Shown here in pieces: positions 11,325 through 21,975 of a stretch of 64,000 nucleotides of DNA. Source of the DNA: Eublepharis macularius (lineage: Eukaryota > Chordata > Lepidosauria > Squamata > Eublepharidae); assembly GCF_028583425.1 (NCBI RefSeq), contig NC_072805.1, forward strand, positions 18,734,001 through 18,798,000, read 5' to 3'. The notes beneath the pieces are model-generated. The model made no database searches. It was not told the DNA's origin and saw nothing but the letters and a program-made list of their open reading frames with translations. Position 1 is the stretch's first letter. The number at the start of each line of letters is the position of its first letter. The position numbers were made by a program, and so were the translations under genes.

Positions 11325-11400
11325 CCTGGCGCTCCGTGGCACAGCATCCTCTTGGTATGCAGGTCCCAGATTCAATCTGTGACACCTTCAGTTAAAAGGA
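11325..11400 (+). repeat. tRNA-derived SINE fragment
   Basis: Contains a B-box-like ggtcccagattcaatctgtg preceded by cgtggcacagcatcctct, matching the head of the SINE family copied at 16400, 16618 and 51955. Confidence 0.4.
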
Positions 11401-11439
11401 TCAGGGAGGAGGTCATGAACTCCAACCAGAATAGTCAAG

Positions 11440-11636
11440 GCAAGCCCGATCTTGTCAGGTCCTGGAAGCTAAGCAGAGTTGGTCTTGGTTAGTAATTGGA
11501 TGGGAGATCTCCAAAAGACCAGGATTACTAATCTGCAAAGGCAGGCAATGGCAAAATACCTCTGCGAGTCTCTTGACCTTCGAAACTGCAGCAGGGGGTG
11601 CCATAAGTCGGCTATGACTTGATGGCACTTTCCTCC
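11440..11636 (+). mobile_element. 5S rRNA-derived SINE
   Basis: Plus-strand head gatcttgtcaggtcctggaa, gctaagcagagttggtcttg, gttagtaattggatggga corresponds to 5S rRNA from about nucleotide 27 onward. The tail is ggcaggcaatggcaaaatac through taagtcggctatgacttgat. Confidence 0.85.
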
Positions 11637-11874
11637 ACCCAGAGGTGATGTGAAAGACCTCGAGTTCAAACCCTGACGGGTCGCTGCCAGACAAAGGATA
11701 GACCAAGGGTCTGTCTTGGTATAAGGCGTTTTCTTTTAGGGCTCAGCGATCGAGCCCCTGCTCTGCTCGTTGAAGGTTCCAGCTTCAGTCCTTGGCATGG
11801 CCAGGTATAAGGTGCAGGTTGGAGGTGATGTGAAAGATCTCTAGTTGAGACTGTGGAGGGCTGCTGCCAGTCTG

Positions 11875-12248
11875 AGAGTCCCTCTACATGAGAGGTCTCG
11901 GCAGGTGTTGGTCAAGCTTAAGGAGATGCAACGTTAGCTGGAAAGGGTAGTTTAAAAAGACAGAGGCGGAGATCGCTCCTGAGAGGGTTTGTTAACTTCA
12001 TCTCCGCTAAGGCGCTGTCAGTTTCACCTCTCCAGGCAACCAGTCTCCCGGAAGGCAACCAGAGGGGCAGCGAGGAGTGGCAGTGGGCTGGAGCTGCCTC
12101 CCAGAGCCGGGCTTCGACCTGGAGAGGTTCTGATGGGCTGAAGTTTCCCTTCTGGCATTTCACAGCTCCAGAGTATAGCAAAGCCTTTGCCCTGCCACGG
12201 GCTCCATCTTTTTCAACTACCCTTCCCGCCGCATCTCCAAAGCAGCCG
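11875..12248. mobile_element. Long-inverted-repeat DNA element abutting the FA2H promoter
   Basis: The left arm (agagtccctctacatgagag, then agctggaaagggtagttt) and the right arm (caactacccttcccgccgca) are inverted. The interior includes gcaaccagaggggcagcgag. It is the same family as 47123-47540 and 52204-52703. Its right end lies within about 250 bp of the FA2H CCAAT box. Confidence 0.6.
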
Positions 12249-12249
12249 A

Positions 12250-12624
12250 CTCCTGTCGAGAACTCCGAGTGGACCAGCGGCTGGTTCCGAGTAAGGCAGC
12301 AGCTGCACGGCTGTTCCCTGCCCGGCACCGCTACTTCCGCGGATCCGGAAAGAGACGCCGCGTGAAGCCTCCCGCTTCAGGCCCGGGAGAGCCCCGGGAG
12401 AGTCCCCGCGCGCCCCGGCCTCCCTGCCCGACGGCGCGCCCCGTCCGTCCGTCCGCCGCGGGTGCCGCCAATGGGAGGCCGCGCCGCGCCCCGGGAGGGC
12501 GGGGGCGTGTCGGCGGGCCGCGGCTTATGCGGGCGATGGAGGCGGGCGGGCCGGCAGGTGTCCGGCGGCCGCCAGTGGCAGAAGCAGCCGCCGCAGCAGC
12601 CGTCGTCGCCCGCCCCGGCCGGCC
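12250..12624 (+). promoter_or_regulatory. FA2H: FA2H CpG-island promoter and 5' UTR
   Basis: Base composition changes abruptly near 12260 from ordinary repeat DNA to CpG-dense sequence that continues through exon 1 to about 13100. It contains a CCAAT box at 12468-12472, a GC-box-like run gggcgggggcg at 12497-12507 and no convincing TATA box, as expected of a housekeeping-type promoter. The transcription start cannot be fixed; ATGs at 12471, 12527 and 12536 are out of frame with FA2H and would be upstream ORFs if transcribed. The island begins right where an upstream transposon-derived repeat ends. Confidence 0.7.
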
Positions 12625-12921
12625 ATGGCTCTCCGCGCCGGGCCCCGCGCCTTCAGCCGCGCCGAGCTGCGCCAGCGCTGCGCCCAGGGCTCCTGCCTGG
12701 TGCTCCGCGGGCGCCGCCTCTACGACCTCTCGCCCTTCGTGCGCCTCCACCCGGGCGGCCCGCAGCTGCTCCTCCAGCGGGCCGGCAGCGACATCGGCGC
12801 CGCGCTCGACGGGCCGCCGCACCGGCACTCCGACAACGCGCGCCGCTGGCTCGAGCAGTACTACCTGGGCGACCTCCGCGAGCCCCCGCCGGCCCCCGCC
12901 GCCGCCGCCCGAGACGCGCAG
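12625..12921 (+). CDS. FA2H: Fatty acid 2-hydroxylase, first coding exon (cytochrome b5 domain)
   Basis: FA2H is the ER-membrane enzyme that 2-hydroxylates fatty acids destined for ceramides and galactolipids. This exon encodes 99 residues forming its N-terminal cytochrome b5 domain, which passes electrons to the di-iron hydroxylase encoded by later exons. Visible signatures are [16 protein letters not shown] (heme-ligand HPGG) and, further on, [20 protein letters not shown], which carries the second heme histidine; both blocks match vertebrate FA2H as I know it. The ATG sits in a good context (G at -3, G at +4). The reading frame stays open past 12921, but CAG|gtaagg at 12919-12927 is a strong splice donor, and 297 nt is exactly 99 codons (phase 0). 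The exon is extremely GC-rich because it lies inside the CpG island. Later exons (membrane and hydroxylase histidine boxes) were not recognised in this window, so the gene is partial here. Confidence 0.93.
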
Positions 12922-14179
12922 GTAAGGCGCCGCGGCGGGGAGGCTCCGGCCAGGTCAGCCTTCTGGGGGGCCTCGAAACGCGGGACAAGCGCCGCGCCGA
13001 ACTCGGGCGCCCTTTCGGACGTGCAACGGGACGGGCTGGGGTTGGGGGAGCTTTCGGAGTCTCGCGAGGCTGTATTGGCAGCCCTTCGCCCTCGCCCTCT
13101 TTTTCTAGCAGGGGAAAGACCCCCCCCCACACACACACCACCGTAGTGCCGCCCAGCTCTGCCTGCCTTTTCTCCGGGGTGGGTCAGCCTCCCCTGCCTA
13201 ATTTCTACCCTTTCGTGCAACTGGTCAGAAAAATTCGGGGACGGAGGGCGAGTACACGGGCACGTGTGGAAAGGAAAACACGTGTGGCACCAAGAGTTTA
13301 GGAGTTGCTGGTCCTCTGCTGCTGGCTGCCTGAGGCGTCTCTGTGAGGGGGGAAGGGTATAGGGGGCCACACTGCCTTCCTGCTGGGCGGGTTTGTGGCC
13401 ACCAACATTCAGCTGGCAGGGGGGCAAGGGCTTGTCTGAGGGGCGGTTGGCTCCTTCCCCCTCTTTTGTAAGGAGCCCTGCAGAGCAAAGAGTCCCTCTG
13501 CTGCTCTGGCCCCACTAGACTAGGGCGAAGCAGACGGATGGTGTGGTATAGGCAGTGCTGACCTGACCTCTTTCTGGATGGGTTCTGCCAGGCTGAATTA
13601 GGAACTGAACTTGCAAGTCGATGGAAAGTCAAGACATTTCTTTAAGTCAAAACTTTTCAACAGTCAGAACCACACAACTAGTTTTTTTTTTTAAAAAAAT
13701 AATTCAATACCTAGATGTAACAGAGAGCAGTAATTTGCAGCAACCCACGTCTTTGATTTCACTTAAGCGACTAGTAGTTTCTTGGTAACACTTTGGGATG
13801 AGTAAAGTCCAGCTTTTCTGCCCCTCCAAGTTCTAGGGTCTTTGCGTCCAGTCCTCTTGACTGAAGGAACAAACTGGAACCCAGGCTGCAGCCTTCTTAA
13901 AAATCACAGCCCTTTTTCAAGGGGATAAGAGCAGGTAAAATGTGGTCAAGCTTCCCGGCAGCCAGCCTCTTTCTTGGTTGCTCCGCTCCAGTCTCTGTGC
14001 TCTACAGGGCTGGACTAACTAGCTCACAGGGATTACACGGAATCATTCCTTATTTTGAATATTTATGTGCCTGCTTTTCTGTAGAGAATTTTGGATCCCA
14101 AGGTGGGTCATTGGAACTCATGGCCAGTCTTTAAAGGGGGCGGGGGCTGCCTGGTAGCATGAAAGTGTGATCTGGGCCA

Positions 14180-14290
14180 GTCACTTTCTACCAGTCTAGC
14201 CTGACTTAACAGGGTTGTCCTGAGGATAAAATGAGGAAGAACCGTGTGTGTCATCTTGGATCCTCGGAAGAAGGGTGGCTAGGCTGAATT
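14180..14290 (+). repeat. MIR-like CORE-SINE fragment
   Basis: Contains ggccagtcactttctaccag and acagggttgtcctgaggata, matching the core and 3' region of the CORE-SINE family. Confidence 0.45.
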
Positions 14291-15369
14291 CCCTCCTCTG
14301 CTCATATGGAGATTTGATGCTGCCCTTGCCGTTCTAAGGTTGCTGTGCCGGCTGTGCTGATCTGGTAGCCCACACAGTGGGATAATTGGCAGGTTCTCTT
14401 GTGTGTATGTGCATGGTGCAGTGTAGAGTAGTGGAACTCACTGCTGCACGCCAATGGCCTGTAATTTAGATGGCTTTTAAAGAAAGGGGTTGACAAAATA
14501 ACAGGGAATAGGTTTGTTTAGTACTATTTGCTAAATAAAGCCTCCATGTTCAGAGGTAGTATACCTCTGAATACCAGGGAAGAAACGGTTGCTTCTCAGA
14601 ATCATCTGGCTGTTGCTAGACTAGGTGGACCTCTGTTACAATCTGGTAGGGTTGTTTTTATGTTTGTGTTGGAGATGCTCATATGTTGTCTTTCTGTGCT
14701 GAATTGTCCCTTTCTATCAGAAAAGGGAACCAGTCCACTTATAACAACCGAGGCCAAATTGGGATTGTTGGTGGGAAATAATCCCTGCATAGATCTTCTT
14801 AGCAGTTTTCAACAGCAACTGTATGGGCTCCCAGGTTTGGGGGGTTTATTTTGTGGGAGGGGGGTAGAGATAACAAAACCCCTTCCCCTTCGGCTATTCT
14901 GCTAATAGAAATTCATTCTGGACCTCCTCGGCTGTTGGCCCTGGAAGAGGAAAAGAAGGTCGCTTAAATGTCCTTTTCTTTCTAGGGCTTGCAACAAGCT
15001 GGCAAAGTTGGTTTTGACTGTCAGTGAAAGGATGTGGCGGAAGAAGGGTTAAACCTTGCCTCCTCTTTGTGGGCCAAATCTGAATCAACCTTCCGCACAA
15101 TGTGGCAACGTGGCAGTTATTTCCTTTCTTAAAATGTTGTGAAAATTTGTACCCTGATGTCCCAACGTCATTTTAATTGTTTGGGGTTGTTGTTTTTTTG
15201 GGAAGGTGTGTTGTTTCCTAGTTAAACTCTCTGCTCTTTCTAACCTCCCTTCCTTCTCGTGGGGTGCCTATACTTCAACTGTAAACCTAGAGGAAGTAGC
15301 TGTCTTTCTTCTCATGGGCAGGCCTTGGTTTATAGGAGGCAATAAACAACTTGGAATTTAGCTCAGTAA

Positions 15370-15571
15370 GAGCCAAGCTACAAGTGACGCCTGACACAGG
15401 TTGGACACTTGTCCGCTTCCCTCAAGTTTTGATGGGAAATGTAGGCATCCTGGTCTTGCAGCTGTAATGGAGAGCCAAGCTGTAAAACCAGGAAGCCTAC
15501 ATTTCCCATCAAAACTTGAGGGAAGCTGACAAGTGTACAACCTGTGTAAGGCGTCACTTGTAGCTTGGCTC
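15370..15571. mobile_element. Foldback MITE, GAGCCAAGCTACAAGTGA family
   Basis: Termini gagccaagctacaagtgacg and the complementary cgtcacttgtagcttggctc. The arms contain tcaagttttgatgggaaatg and its inverse. Flanked by TAA on both sides (15367-15369 and 15572-15574), a PIF/Harbinger-like 3-bp target duplication. Confidence 0.85.
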
Positions 15572-16394
15572 TAAGCCTATTGCCTAGACTTGGCCTGGGT
15601 GATAGAAGAAGCAAGTTTGAGTGGTAAAGCGACTTGGTGGAGGAGAAAATCACAGCCTTTCCCCCTCTCTGATCTTTGGGTCAGGATTGCTGACTCGTGT
15701 GGTAGCTTCTCCTTTATTTTATTTTGGGATGGAATTCCATGAGATGGTGTGTCATATGTTTGACCCATTGCTCCGTTGCTTGGAGCAGGCACGCTTTCGG
15801 TCACTGGTGAAAGGTGTGGCAGGGCAAAGCAGTCGGTGAGCTGGGTGCTTGAGTAAATGTTATACGCCCTGCGCGGCATGGCACTGCTGGCACCGTGTTG
15901 CTAATCATTATCCACGGCATTGCCTCTCCGACTAAGGGCTTTCCCAGAGCTATGCCGTGCCGCACGTTGACACTTTTTGCTCGCCCTTCCTCCACAAACT
16001 AGTCAGCTTTCCCTAAAGGAGAGGAGATGTATGTGGTTGATGGGAAATGGTTTTGTTTAGGCAGTTCTGAAACGGGTTGGAGAGCTTTCCAGGTGGTCTT
16101 TTAAAGACATGCATTTCTCATTTTAATGTGTGCTGTGCAAATTGCACATCTCCTGGGAAATGAAAGAGGGAGTGTACCTCTTTTTAAAACAAAATTAGGG
16201 TGATATGATCCTTCCTCCAGTGGTGGTGGTGAACTAGGTAAAAGGAGGCGGATAAAAGACAAGGTCTGTGAATTTGTTGGGAATCCTTGTGGGGAAAGAC
16301 ATATGCTTCACTCTAAAAAATGCCATGTAAGTCATCCTAAACGGGTGGCAAAGAGGGGCAAAATCAGTCAACTTGTAGATGATGATAAAAATAT

Positions 16395-16605
16395 TGTGGC
16401 TAGCTGCCTCATACTGAAACAGACCCTTGGTCCATCAAGGTCAGTTTTGTTCACTCAGACTTGTAGCACTTCTCCAGGGTCTCAGGCAGAGGTCTTTCAC
16501 ACCACCCACTACCTGACTCTGTTAACTGGAGATGATGAGGCTTGAACCTGGGACCTTCTGCATGCCACGCAGATGCTGTTACCACTGACCCACAACCCCT
16601 CTCCT
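16395..16605 (-). mobile_element. tRNA-derived SINE
   Basis: On the minus strand it reads gtgggtcagtggtaacagca (A box) and aaggtcccaggttcaagcct (B box), then gtgaaagacctctgcctgag and a 3' region ending gaccaagggtctgtttcagt. Sister copy at 16618-17065. Confidence 0.7.
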
Positions 16606-16617
16606 AAGATGCATGCC

Positions 16618-17065
16618 TGCATGAAGCTGCCTTATACTGGGTCAAACTCTTGGTACATCCAGGTCAGTACTGTCTCCTGAGAGCCAAACTACAAGTGACG
16701 CCTGACACAGGTTGGACACTTGTCAGCTTCCCTCCAGTTTTGATGGGGAATGTAGGTAGCTTGGCAGAATGTTGGACAAGTGACAGTTGAAAAGTCCACT
16801 GGACAGCAGTCGGAGAGCCAAGCTGCAAGACCAGGATGCCTACATTTCCCATCAAAACTTGAGAGAAGCTGACAAGTGTCCAACCTGTGTCAGGCGTCAC
16901 TTGTAGCTTGGCTCTAAGAGTGGCAGTGGTTTCCCAGGGTCTCAGACTGAAGTCTTTCACATCACCTACAACCTGATCCCTTTTAACAGGAGATGCTGGG
17001 GCAGGGGTTGAACCTGGGACCTTCTGTGTGCAAAGAAGATGCTGTTCTACGGAGCCATGGCCCCT
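16618..17065 (-). mobile_element. tRNA-derived SINE split by a MITE
   Basis: Same SINE family as 16395-16605 on the minus strand: B-box-like gaaggtcccaggttcaaccc at the right, and the SINE 3' end aagctgccttatactgggtc at the left. The foldback MITE at 16681-16914 is inserted inside, so the SINE is older than the MITE. Confidence 0.7.
16681..16914. mobile_element. Foldback MITE, GAGCCAAGCTACAAGTGA family (nested in SINE)
   Basis: Termini gagccaaactacaagtgacg and the complementary cgtcacttgtagcttggctc. Flanked by TGA (16678-16680) and TAA (16915-16917), consistent with a diverged TAA duplication. Confidence 0.85.
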
Positions 17066-17244
17066 CCCCTTTGCTTACCAAGGGGAAGGAATTGCACTTT
17101 CCCAATGACCAGAAATTGTGACATGCTCTCCACTTCCCTGAACAAGAAGTCCTAAGGATTGCCCCTGGTAATATATCACCTTCTTGTAGTATTTGCTTTA
17201 TTTAAAGGTGGGGCACTGATAGGGCCGCTCATTGTGAGTAGCAG

Positions 17245-17560
17245 CAGAGCTTTTTTTCTGGGAAAAGAGGTGGTGGAACTCAGGACCGTACAATGTCATC
17301 ACTTTGAGGCAGCTGGAACAAAGGGGAGGGAGTTTTTTAAAGTTTAAATTGCCCTCGGTGAAAATGGTCACATGGCCGGTGGCCCCATCCCCTGATCTCC
17401 AGACAGAGGGGAGTTTAGATTGCCCTCCACGCCACTGCGTGGAGGGCAATCTAAACTCCCTTCTGTCTGGAGATCAGGGGGCGGGGCCACCGGCCATGTG
17501 ACCATTTTCAAGAGGTACCGGAACTCCGTTCCACCGCGTTCCTGCTGAAAAAAAGCCCTG
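17245..17560. mobile_element. Palindromic hAT-type MITE, copy 1
   Basis: Starts cagagctttttttctgggaa and ends with the complementary aaaaaaagccctg. The two halves (tggtcacatggccggtggcc, cccctgatctccagacagag) are inverted around a centre near 17430. An exact 8-bp target duplication agtagcag flanks it (17237-17244 and 17561-17568), diagnostic of hAT elements. Its left half has an extra segment (ttgaggcagctggaacaaag), shared with copies 3 and 7. Confidence 0.9.
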
Positions 17561-18752
17561 AGTAGCAGATTCCGGGAGATAAAGAGGGAAAGAGAGATCT
17601 TGCACTCCTGAGATGTTCAGCCAACTCAAAGCAGTCTGCCCGCTTCTCTCTCAGCCTTTCCCGACATCTAAAAACTGCACTTCCTTTTTACGCTGACACT
17701 AATTGGCTCCCTCCCTCCTGCTCAGCAAGAAGGCTACATCTTCCAGGCCCCGATGGGTCCTTGGAAGAAAACGGTTTCTTCATCGTTGAGACTTGTCAAG
17801 GAGATACATAGGCACGGTCTTTAAGACACATTACCATTCCTTTTGCCATAGAGGACAGATGGGTCAGAGGCCAACGCACAACAATATTATGACTTGATTG
17901 GGAAAATGCAGCAGAAGTGCTACTATGGACCTCAGTCTCCGCTGTAACAAATGAGAAGTGATCACATCTTTACCTCTCCTGAAGTGGCCAGGTCCCCTGC
18001 TATAGCAGAAGACCTCCCGCCAGGGCTGACATCAGCATATCCTGAGATGGGGCAGCTACCAGGGCTGAGGGATTCTGGCAGGTCCCACTGCTATTGACCC
18101 CTCCCCACTTTTATTTGCTAATGTTCCACTGTGCTTCCAGCTATGCACGCTGCCCAGAGCTGCTGGGGAAAGGGCTGCCGGTAGCGATGAGCACAGGCAG
18201 TGGGAGAGCTCACGGGTGAGCAGGAAGGACACACAGGTAGGTGGGAGGGAAGGAGGGCATGTTTGGAGACCTGGTGGGATGTAGAAGAGGGGAGGGGCCC
18301 CCTGAGAACAGTTTGCCAAGGGCCTCTCAAAACCTGGAACTGGCCCTGCCTCCTGCCCTGGACCGTACTGCTCAGTGGAGCAGCAGAAGCAAAATTGGGG
18401 GGGGGGGAGCTTGGCATTGTGCCAATGCTGCAACATCACTCCTGGCATGAACCTGGAAGTGACATCACTGCTAAAACCGTAGCTTTTGGGGTGAATCCTA
18501 GAGTGTGGCCCCAACGTGGTGATGTCACTTCTGAGTTTATCGGATTTGACATTGTGGCATTGGCATGATGACAATTTTGTGCCCTCCCCCCGTGTCTCTC
18601 ACTAGTTGCCAGCACTTGGCTGGCAGCCTTCATCTCACCCTTCCTTGAAGGAACTCAGGGTAGCTTACAAAGTTCTCCCTCTGTATATCTGATCATAGCG
18701 GTGCATTTATTAGACAATGTGAAAATCATCTCCGGAAGGACCTTTGGTTTAA

Positions 18753-19115
18753 GTGCTTGTGTGTTCAGAAAGTGTAGTTTCTAACCAAACCTCCTTGTGT
18801 GATGAGAGAGCCTTCTCAGTCGTAGCCCCAGAACTTTGGAACTCCCTTCCCAGAGGGATTCATCTGTCCCCTTCTATCGCTTTCTTCTTCCAGCAGGCAA
18901 AGGCTCTTTTGTTTTGTTCAGAAAACCCTCAATAACTGTTACTGGCCCTTCTCCCTGCTCTTTGTGTTGTGTATTTCGTGCATGTTTATTGAATTGTTTG
19001 TTATACTATTTTAAATTGTTTTAAAATGTCATTTTAAATTGTTAGAGTTTTAATGTTCGCTGCCTTGGGAATCCTATTTTGGGCAGGAAGATGGCATTCA
19101 AATGTTTAAATAAAA
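18753..19115 (+). pseudogene. L2-like LINE ORF2 C-terminus and 3' end
   Basis: The frame at 18807 encodes ERAFSVVAPELWNSLPRGI, the near-universal C-terminal motif of L2/CR1-type LINE reverse transcriptase ORFs, followed by FFFQQAKALLF. The 3' UTR ends with ttcgctgccttgggaatcct and an AAATAAAAAAA tail. 5'-truncated and non-functional. Confidence 0.7.
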
Positions 19116-19454
19116 AAATTCTGGGACTGGCTTTTTGCTTTGGGGAAGAAGCAAGCCCTAGAAAAGCACCATGTGATGCTCAGGCTCCATGTTGGGGAAT
19201 GCTGCTCTGTATGATTGGAGTGATGCTTCGAGGTGCTGTGGTCACAGGCAGGCCGTGGCTAGGTCTTTTGCTCTTGCATCAAAGGGTGCCATGGTCTGTT
19301 GAGACCACTAGGACATACTGCCATCGCTGGCTGCTGTATAAGGAACTGATCGGGCAAGAATGCTGCCTTTGAAGAGGAAGTCTCACAGAGAAGTTCTTTA
19401 TGCAAGACTGGGAAACAGACAGCGCATATCTGGAAAGCCATTGCAGGTACTTAA

Positions 19455-19915
19455 AGGAGCATGATCAGGGGTCTGGAGACTGAGCCCTACGAGAATGATC
19501 AGGGGTCTGGAGACTGAGCCCTACGAGGTAAGGCTGAGGGCCTTGGGAATGTTTAGTTTGGAGAAAAGGAGGTTGAGGGGGGACATGATTGCTCTCTTTA
19601 AATATTTGAAAGGCTGTCATTTGGAGGAGGGCAGGGAGCTGTTCCAGTTGGCAGCAGAGGGTAGGACGCGAAGCAATGGGCTAAAACTACATGCACAAAG
19701 GTACCGGCTGGATATTAGGAAAAACTTTTTCACGGTCAGAGTAGTTCAAAAGTGGAACCAGCTGCCTAGGGAGGTGGTGAGCTCCCCTTCACTGGCAGTT
19801 TTCAAGAAGAGGCTGGATGAATATTTGTCAGAGATGCTTTGGGCTGATCCTGCACTGGGCGGGGGGTTGGACTAGATGGTCTGTATGGCCCCTTCCAACT
19901 CTATGATTCTATGAG
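19455..19915 (+). pseudogene. CR1 LINE ORF2 C-terminus and 3' end
   Basis: The open frame at 19495-19875 gives LEKRRLRGDMIALFKYLKG, RTRSNGLKLHAQRYRLDIRK, NFFTVRVVQKWNQLPREVV and SPSLAVFKKRLDEYL, the conserved C-terminal block of CR1 reverse transcriptase proteins. It is followed by gggttggactagatggtctg and ccttccaactctatgattct, the CR1 3' terminus with its short octamer tail. The 34-bp segment at 19461-19494 is tandemly duplicated at 19495-19528. 5'-truncated. Confidence 0.88.
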
Positions 19916-20264
19916 CAGCAAAGAGGGCAGCGACAGAAATTAGCTGTGCAGTGGGCTACGTTGGAGTTGTCTTTGCTTGGATGTCGAGCATGAGAGTCGA
20001 GGGAGGAGATGAGAAAGGGCTGACAGAGGGATTACGTTCAACCTATTCCAGAATAGACTAACTTTGCTGAAACTTTGCAGTTGAAACTTCATTCTGAAGA
20101 GGGCAAGCAAATCACTCACTCTCCATGTTATTTTTCAAAAGCAACCTAGAATGTGGATTGCCTCGTCAACCATAAAAACAACTTTGATGGAATTTCCCTA
20201 GAAATCTCCTCTGGTGTGCAGAGTTCTTGGGTATTTTGGCATATGCGTCTGCCCACCATTTTTT

Positions 20265-20455
20265 CCCTCGCTGTCAAGTAGCAACTGACTTACGGCTACC
20301 CCGTGGAGTTGTCAAGGCAAGAAACAAACTAAGGTTGTTCGCCATTGCGTGACTTCCTTAGAGCTCTACCATTCAAGTCCTAACCAGGACTGACTCTGTT
20401 TAGTTTCTGAGATCTGATGAAATTGGGTTAGCCTGGGCCATCCAGGGCCGATTCC
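20265..20455 (-). mobile_element. 5S rRNA-derived SINE
   Basis: On the minus strand it includes aatttcatcagatctcagaa and ctaaacagagtcagtcctgg, with a tail containing gccgtaagtcagttgctact. More diverged than other copies. The CpG-rich element at 20456 is joined to its 5' (right) edge. Confidence 0.7.
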
Positions 20456-21077
20456 AGATGGCCAGAAATTGCGGTTTTTCTGCGGAAATAATCGCTTACC
20501 GGCCACGCGTTCACTTTCGTCTCCATCCGCTTTGTCTCGCAGCGTGCCGTGCCGTCCCGCTTCTGGATGTTCGCACGGCCAACTGAGGTACCCGGGATTG
20601 GTTGTTTCCTCCCCGTCACAGTTGACGTCGGGGGCCTTCATTGGTTCGCATTTCGGGTTTTTAAAAAAAATTTTTTTACGTGTTTTGTGCAAATGCGCAA
20701 ACATGCAGTTATGCGAATATGCAGCATTGACTTTTGTGCGCTTTTGTGGGTTTGTGCATTTGTGCACATTTGCGCAGTTTGATGTGCGCAAACGTGCGAC
20801 TGCGCAAATGGTGCCCGGTTTAAAAAAAAAAAATTAAGGGAATATTGTTGCCGGCTGGCCGGCAAAGGAAGGAGGGAAAGGGGAGGGCCTCTCTGCGGCG
20901 ACGAAGCGTCCAGAAGCGTGCAAACCCGCAATACCGCGTTCACACCGTCCGCTTATAGAGCGCAACTGAGCGCCATGGACCGCAGGTAAGCCGGGACAGG
21001 AAATTGCGGGTTTTTACGAGTGAGGTCGCTGAAAAAGCGAAAGCACTCGCTCTATTTGTGCCCGTCTGGAATCGGCC
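20456..21077. mobile_element. Non-autonomous DNA transposon, CpG-rich, GGCCGATTCC termini
   Basis: Left end ggccgattccagatggcc, right end the complementary gcccgtctggaatcggcc. Subterminal sequences are partly inverted (ttgcggtttttctgcgga / aaattgcgggtttttacga). The interior has a run of tgcgcaa/ttgtgca motifs between 20688 and 20810. The termini resemble the foldback at 5601-5780. No transposase frame. Confidence 0.6.
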
Positions 21078-21975
21078 AGGTCAGATGGACATGGTACATG
21101 CCACAGATGCAGTCCCTAAACAGACTGGGACTGGCATACCTGCAGGACAGTCTCTCCCCGTATGTACCCCGGAGAGCATTAAGATCGGCAGGCCTTTTTT
21201 TCTGGGAAAAGAGGTGGCGGAACTCAGTGGGTTGCCCTTGGAGAGAATGGCCACATGGCTGGTGGCCCCGCCCCCTGATCTCCAGACAGAGGGGAGTTTA
21301 GATTGCCCTCCGTGCTGCTGAGTGGTGCAGAGGGCAATCTCAACTCCCCTCTGTCTGGAGATCAGGGGGCGGGGCCACCAGCCATGTGACCATTTTCAAG
21401 AGGTTCCGGAACTCCGTTGCACTGCGTTCCTGCTGAAAAAAAGCCCTGAAGATCGGCAAATAAGAACTTATGGGTGGCCCTTGGCCCCAAGGAGGCCTGG
21501 CTGGCCTCAACCAGGGCCAGGACATTTTCAGTCTTGGTCCCAACCTGGTGGAACTCTCCGTCGGAAGACACCCGGGCCCGCCAAGACCTTATATCTTTTC
21601 GGCGAGCCTGTAAGACAGAGTTGTTCCACCAGGCATACAGTTGAGGCCAGCCTTTGATCATTTTAGGAGCCTTCCTACTGGTGTCCCTCCAGGGGGGCGA
21701 TGAAATCATCGCGCCCCCCCCTGAACGCAGTCACTAGAATATTATTAATTGTGGCCCCACCCACCCCCTTGTGGTTACATTATGACTGGAGAAATTGGAG
21801 GGGGCCTCTGTTTTAAGATGCTGTTCTATGTATTCATGTTTTTGGATTTTTAAATGTATTTATATGTTTTTAAATGTTACTGAGCATTTTATTGTTCCCC
21901 ATCCTGAGTCCATCCGTGGGGAGAGCGGGCTAAAAATCGAATTTAATAAACTAATAATAAATAATAATTTGTTAG
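21078..21975 (+). pseudogene. L2-like LINE ORF2 C-terminus, split by a hAT MITE
   Basis: Before the MITE the frame reads LGLAYLQDSLSPYVPRRALR; after it (21449 onward) the same protein continues with TFSVLVPTWWNSPSEDTRAR and LISFRRACKTELFHQAYS, the standard end of L2-type LINE proteins. The 3' UTR runs to catcctgagtccatccgtgg and an AATAATAATAA tail at 21975. Frame damage is present; 5'-truncated. Confidence 0.72.
21189..21448. mobile_element. Palindromic hAT-type MITE, copy 2 (nested in LINE)
   Basis: caggcctttttttctgggaa ... gaaaaaaagccctg, with an exact 8-bp target duplication aagatcgg (21181-21188 and 21449-21456). It interrupts the L2-like LINE coding sequence. Confidence 0.92.

Noticed and set aside
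12922..13146. Continuation of the FA2H reading frame past 12921
   Set aside because: The CAG|gtaagg donor ends the exon at a codon boundary, and the downstream residues (Arg/Gly-rich, then PPPTHTPP) are not FA2H-like.
12269..13427. Long overlapping frames on both strands around the CpG island
   Set aside because: They are low-complexity Arg/Ala/Pro translations of GC-rich, stop-poor DNA with no domain; shadows of FA2H exon 1 and its promoter.
19495..19875. A 126-residue cellular gene
   Set aside because: Its motifs are those of CR1 reverse transcriptase and it ends in the CR1 3' terminus.
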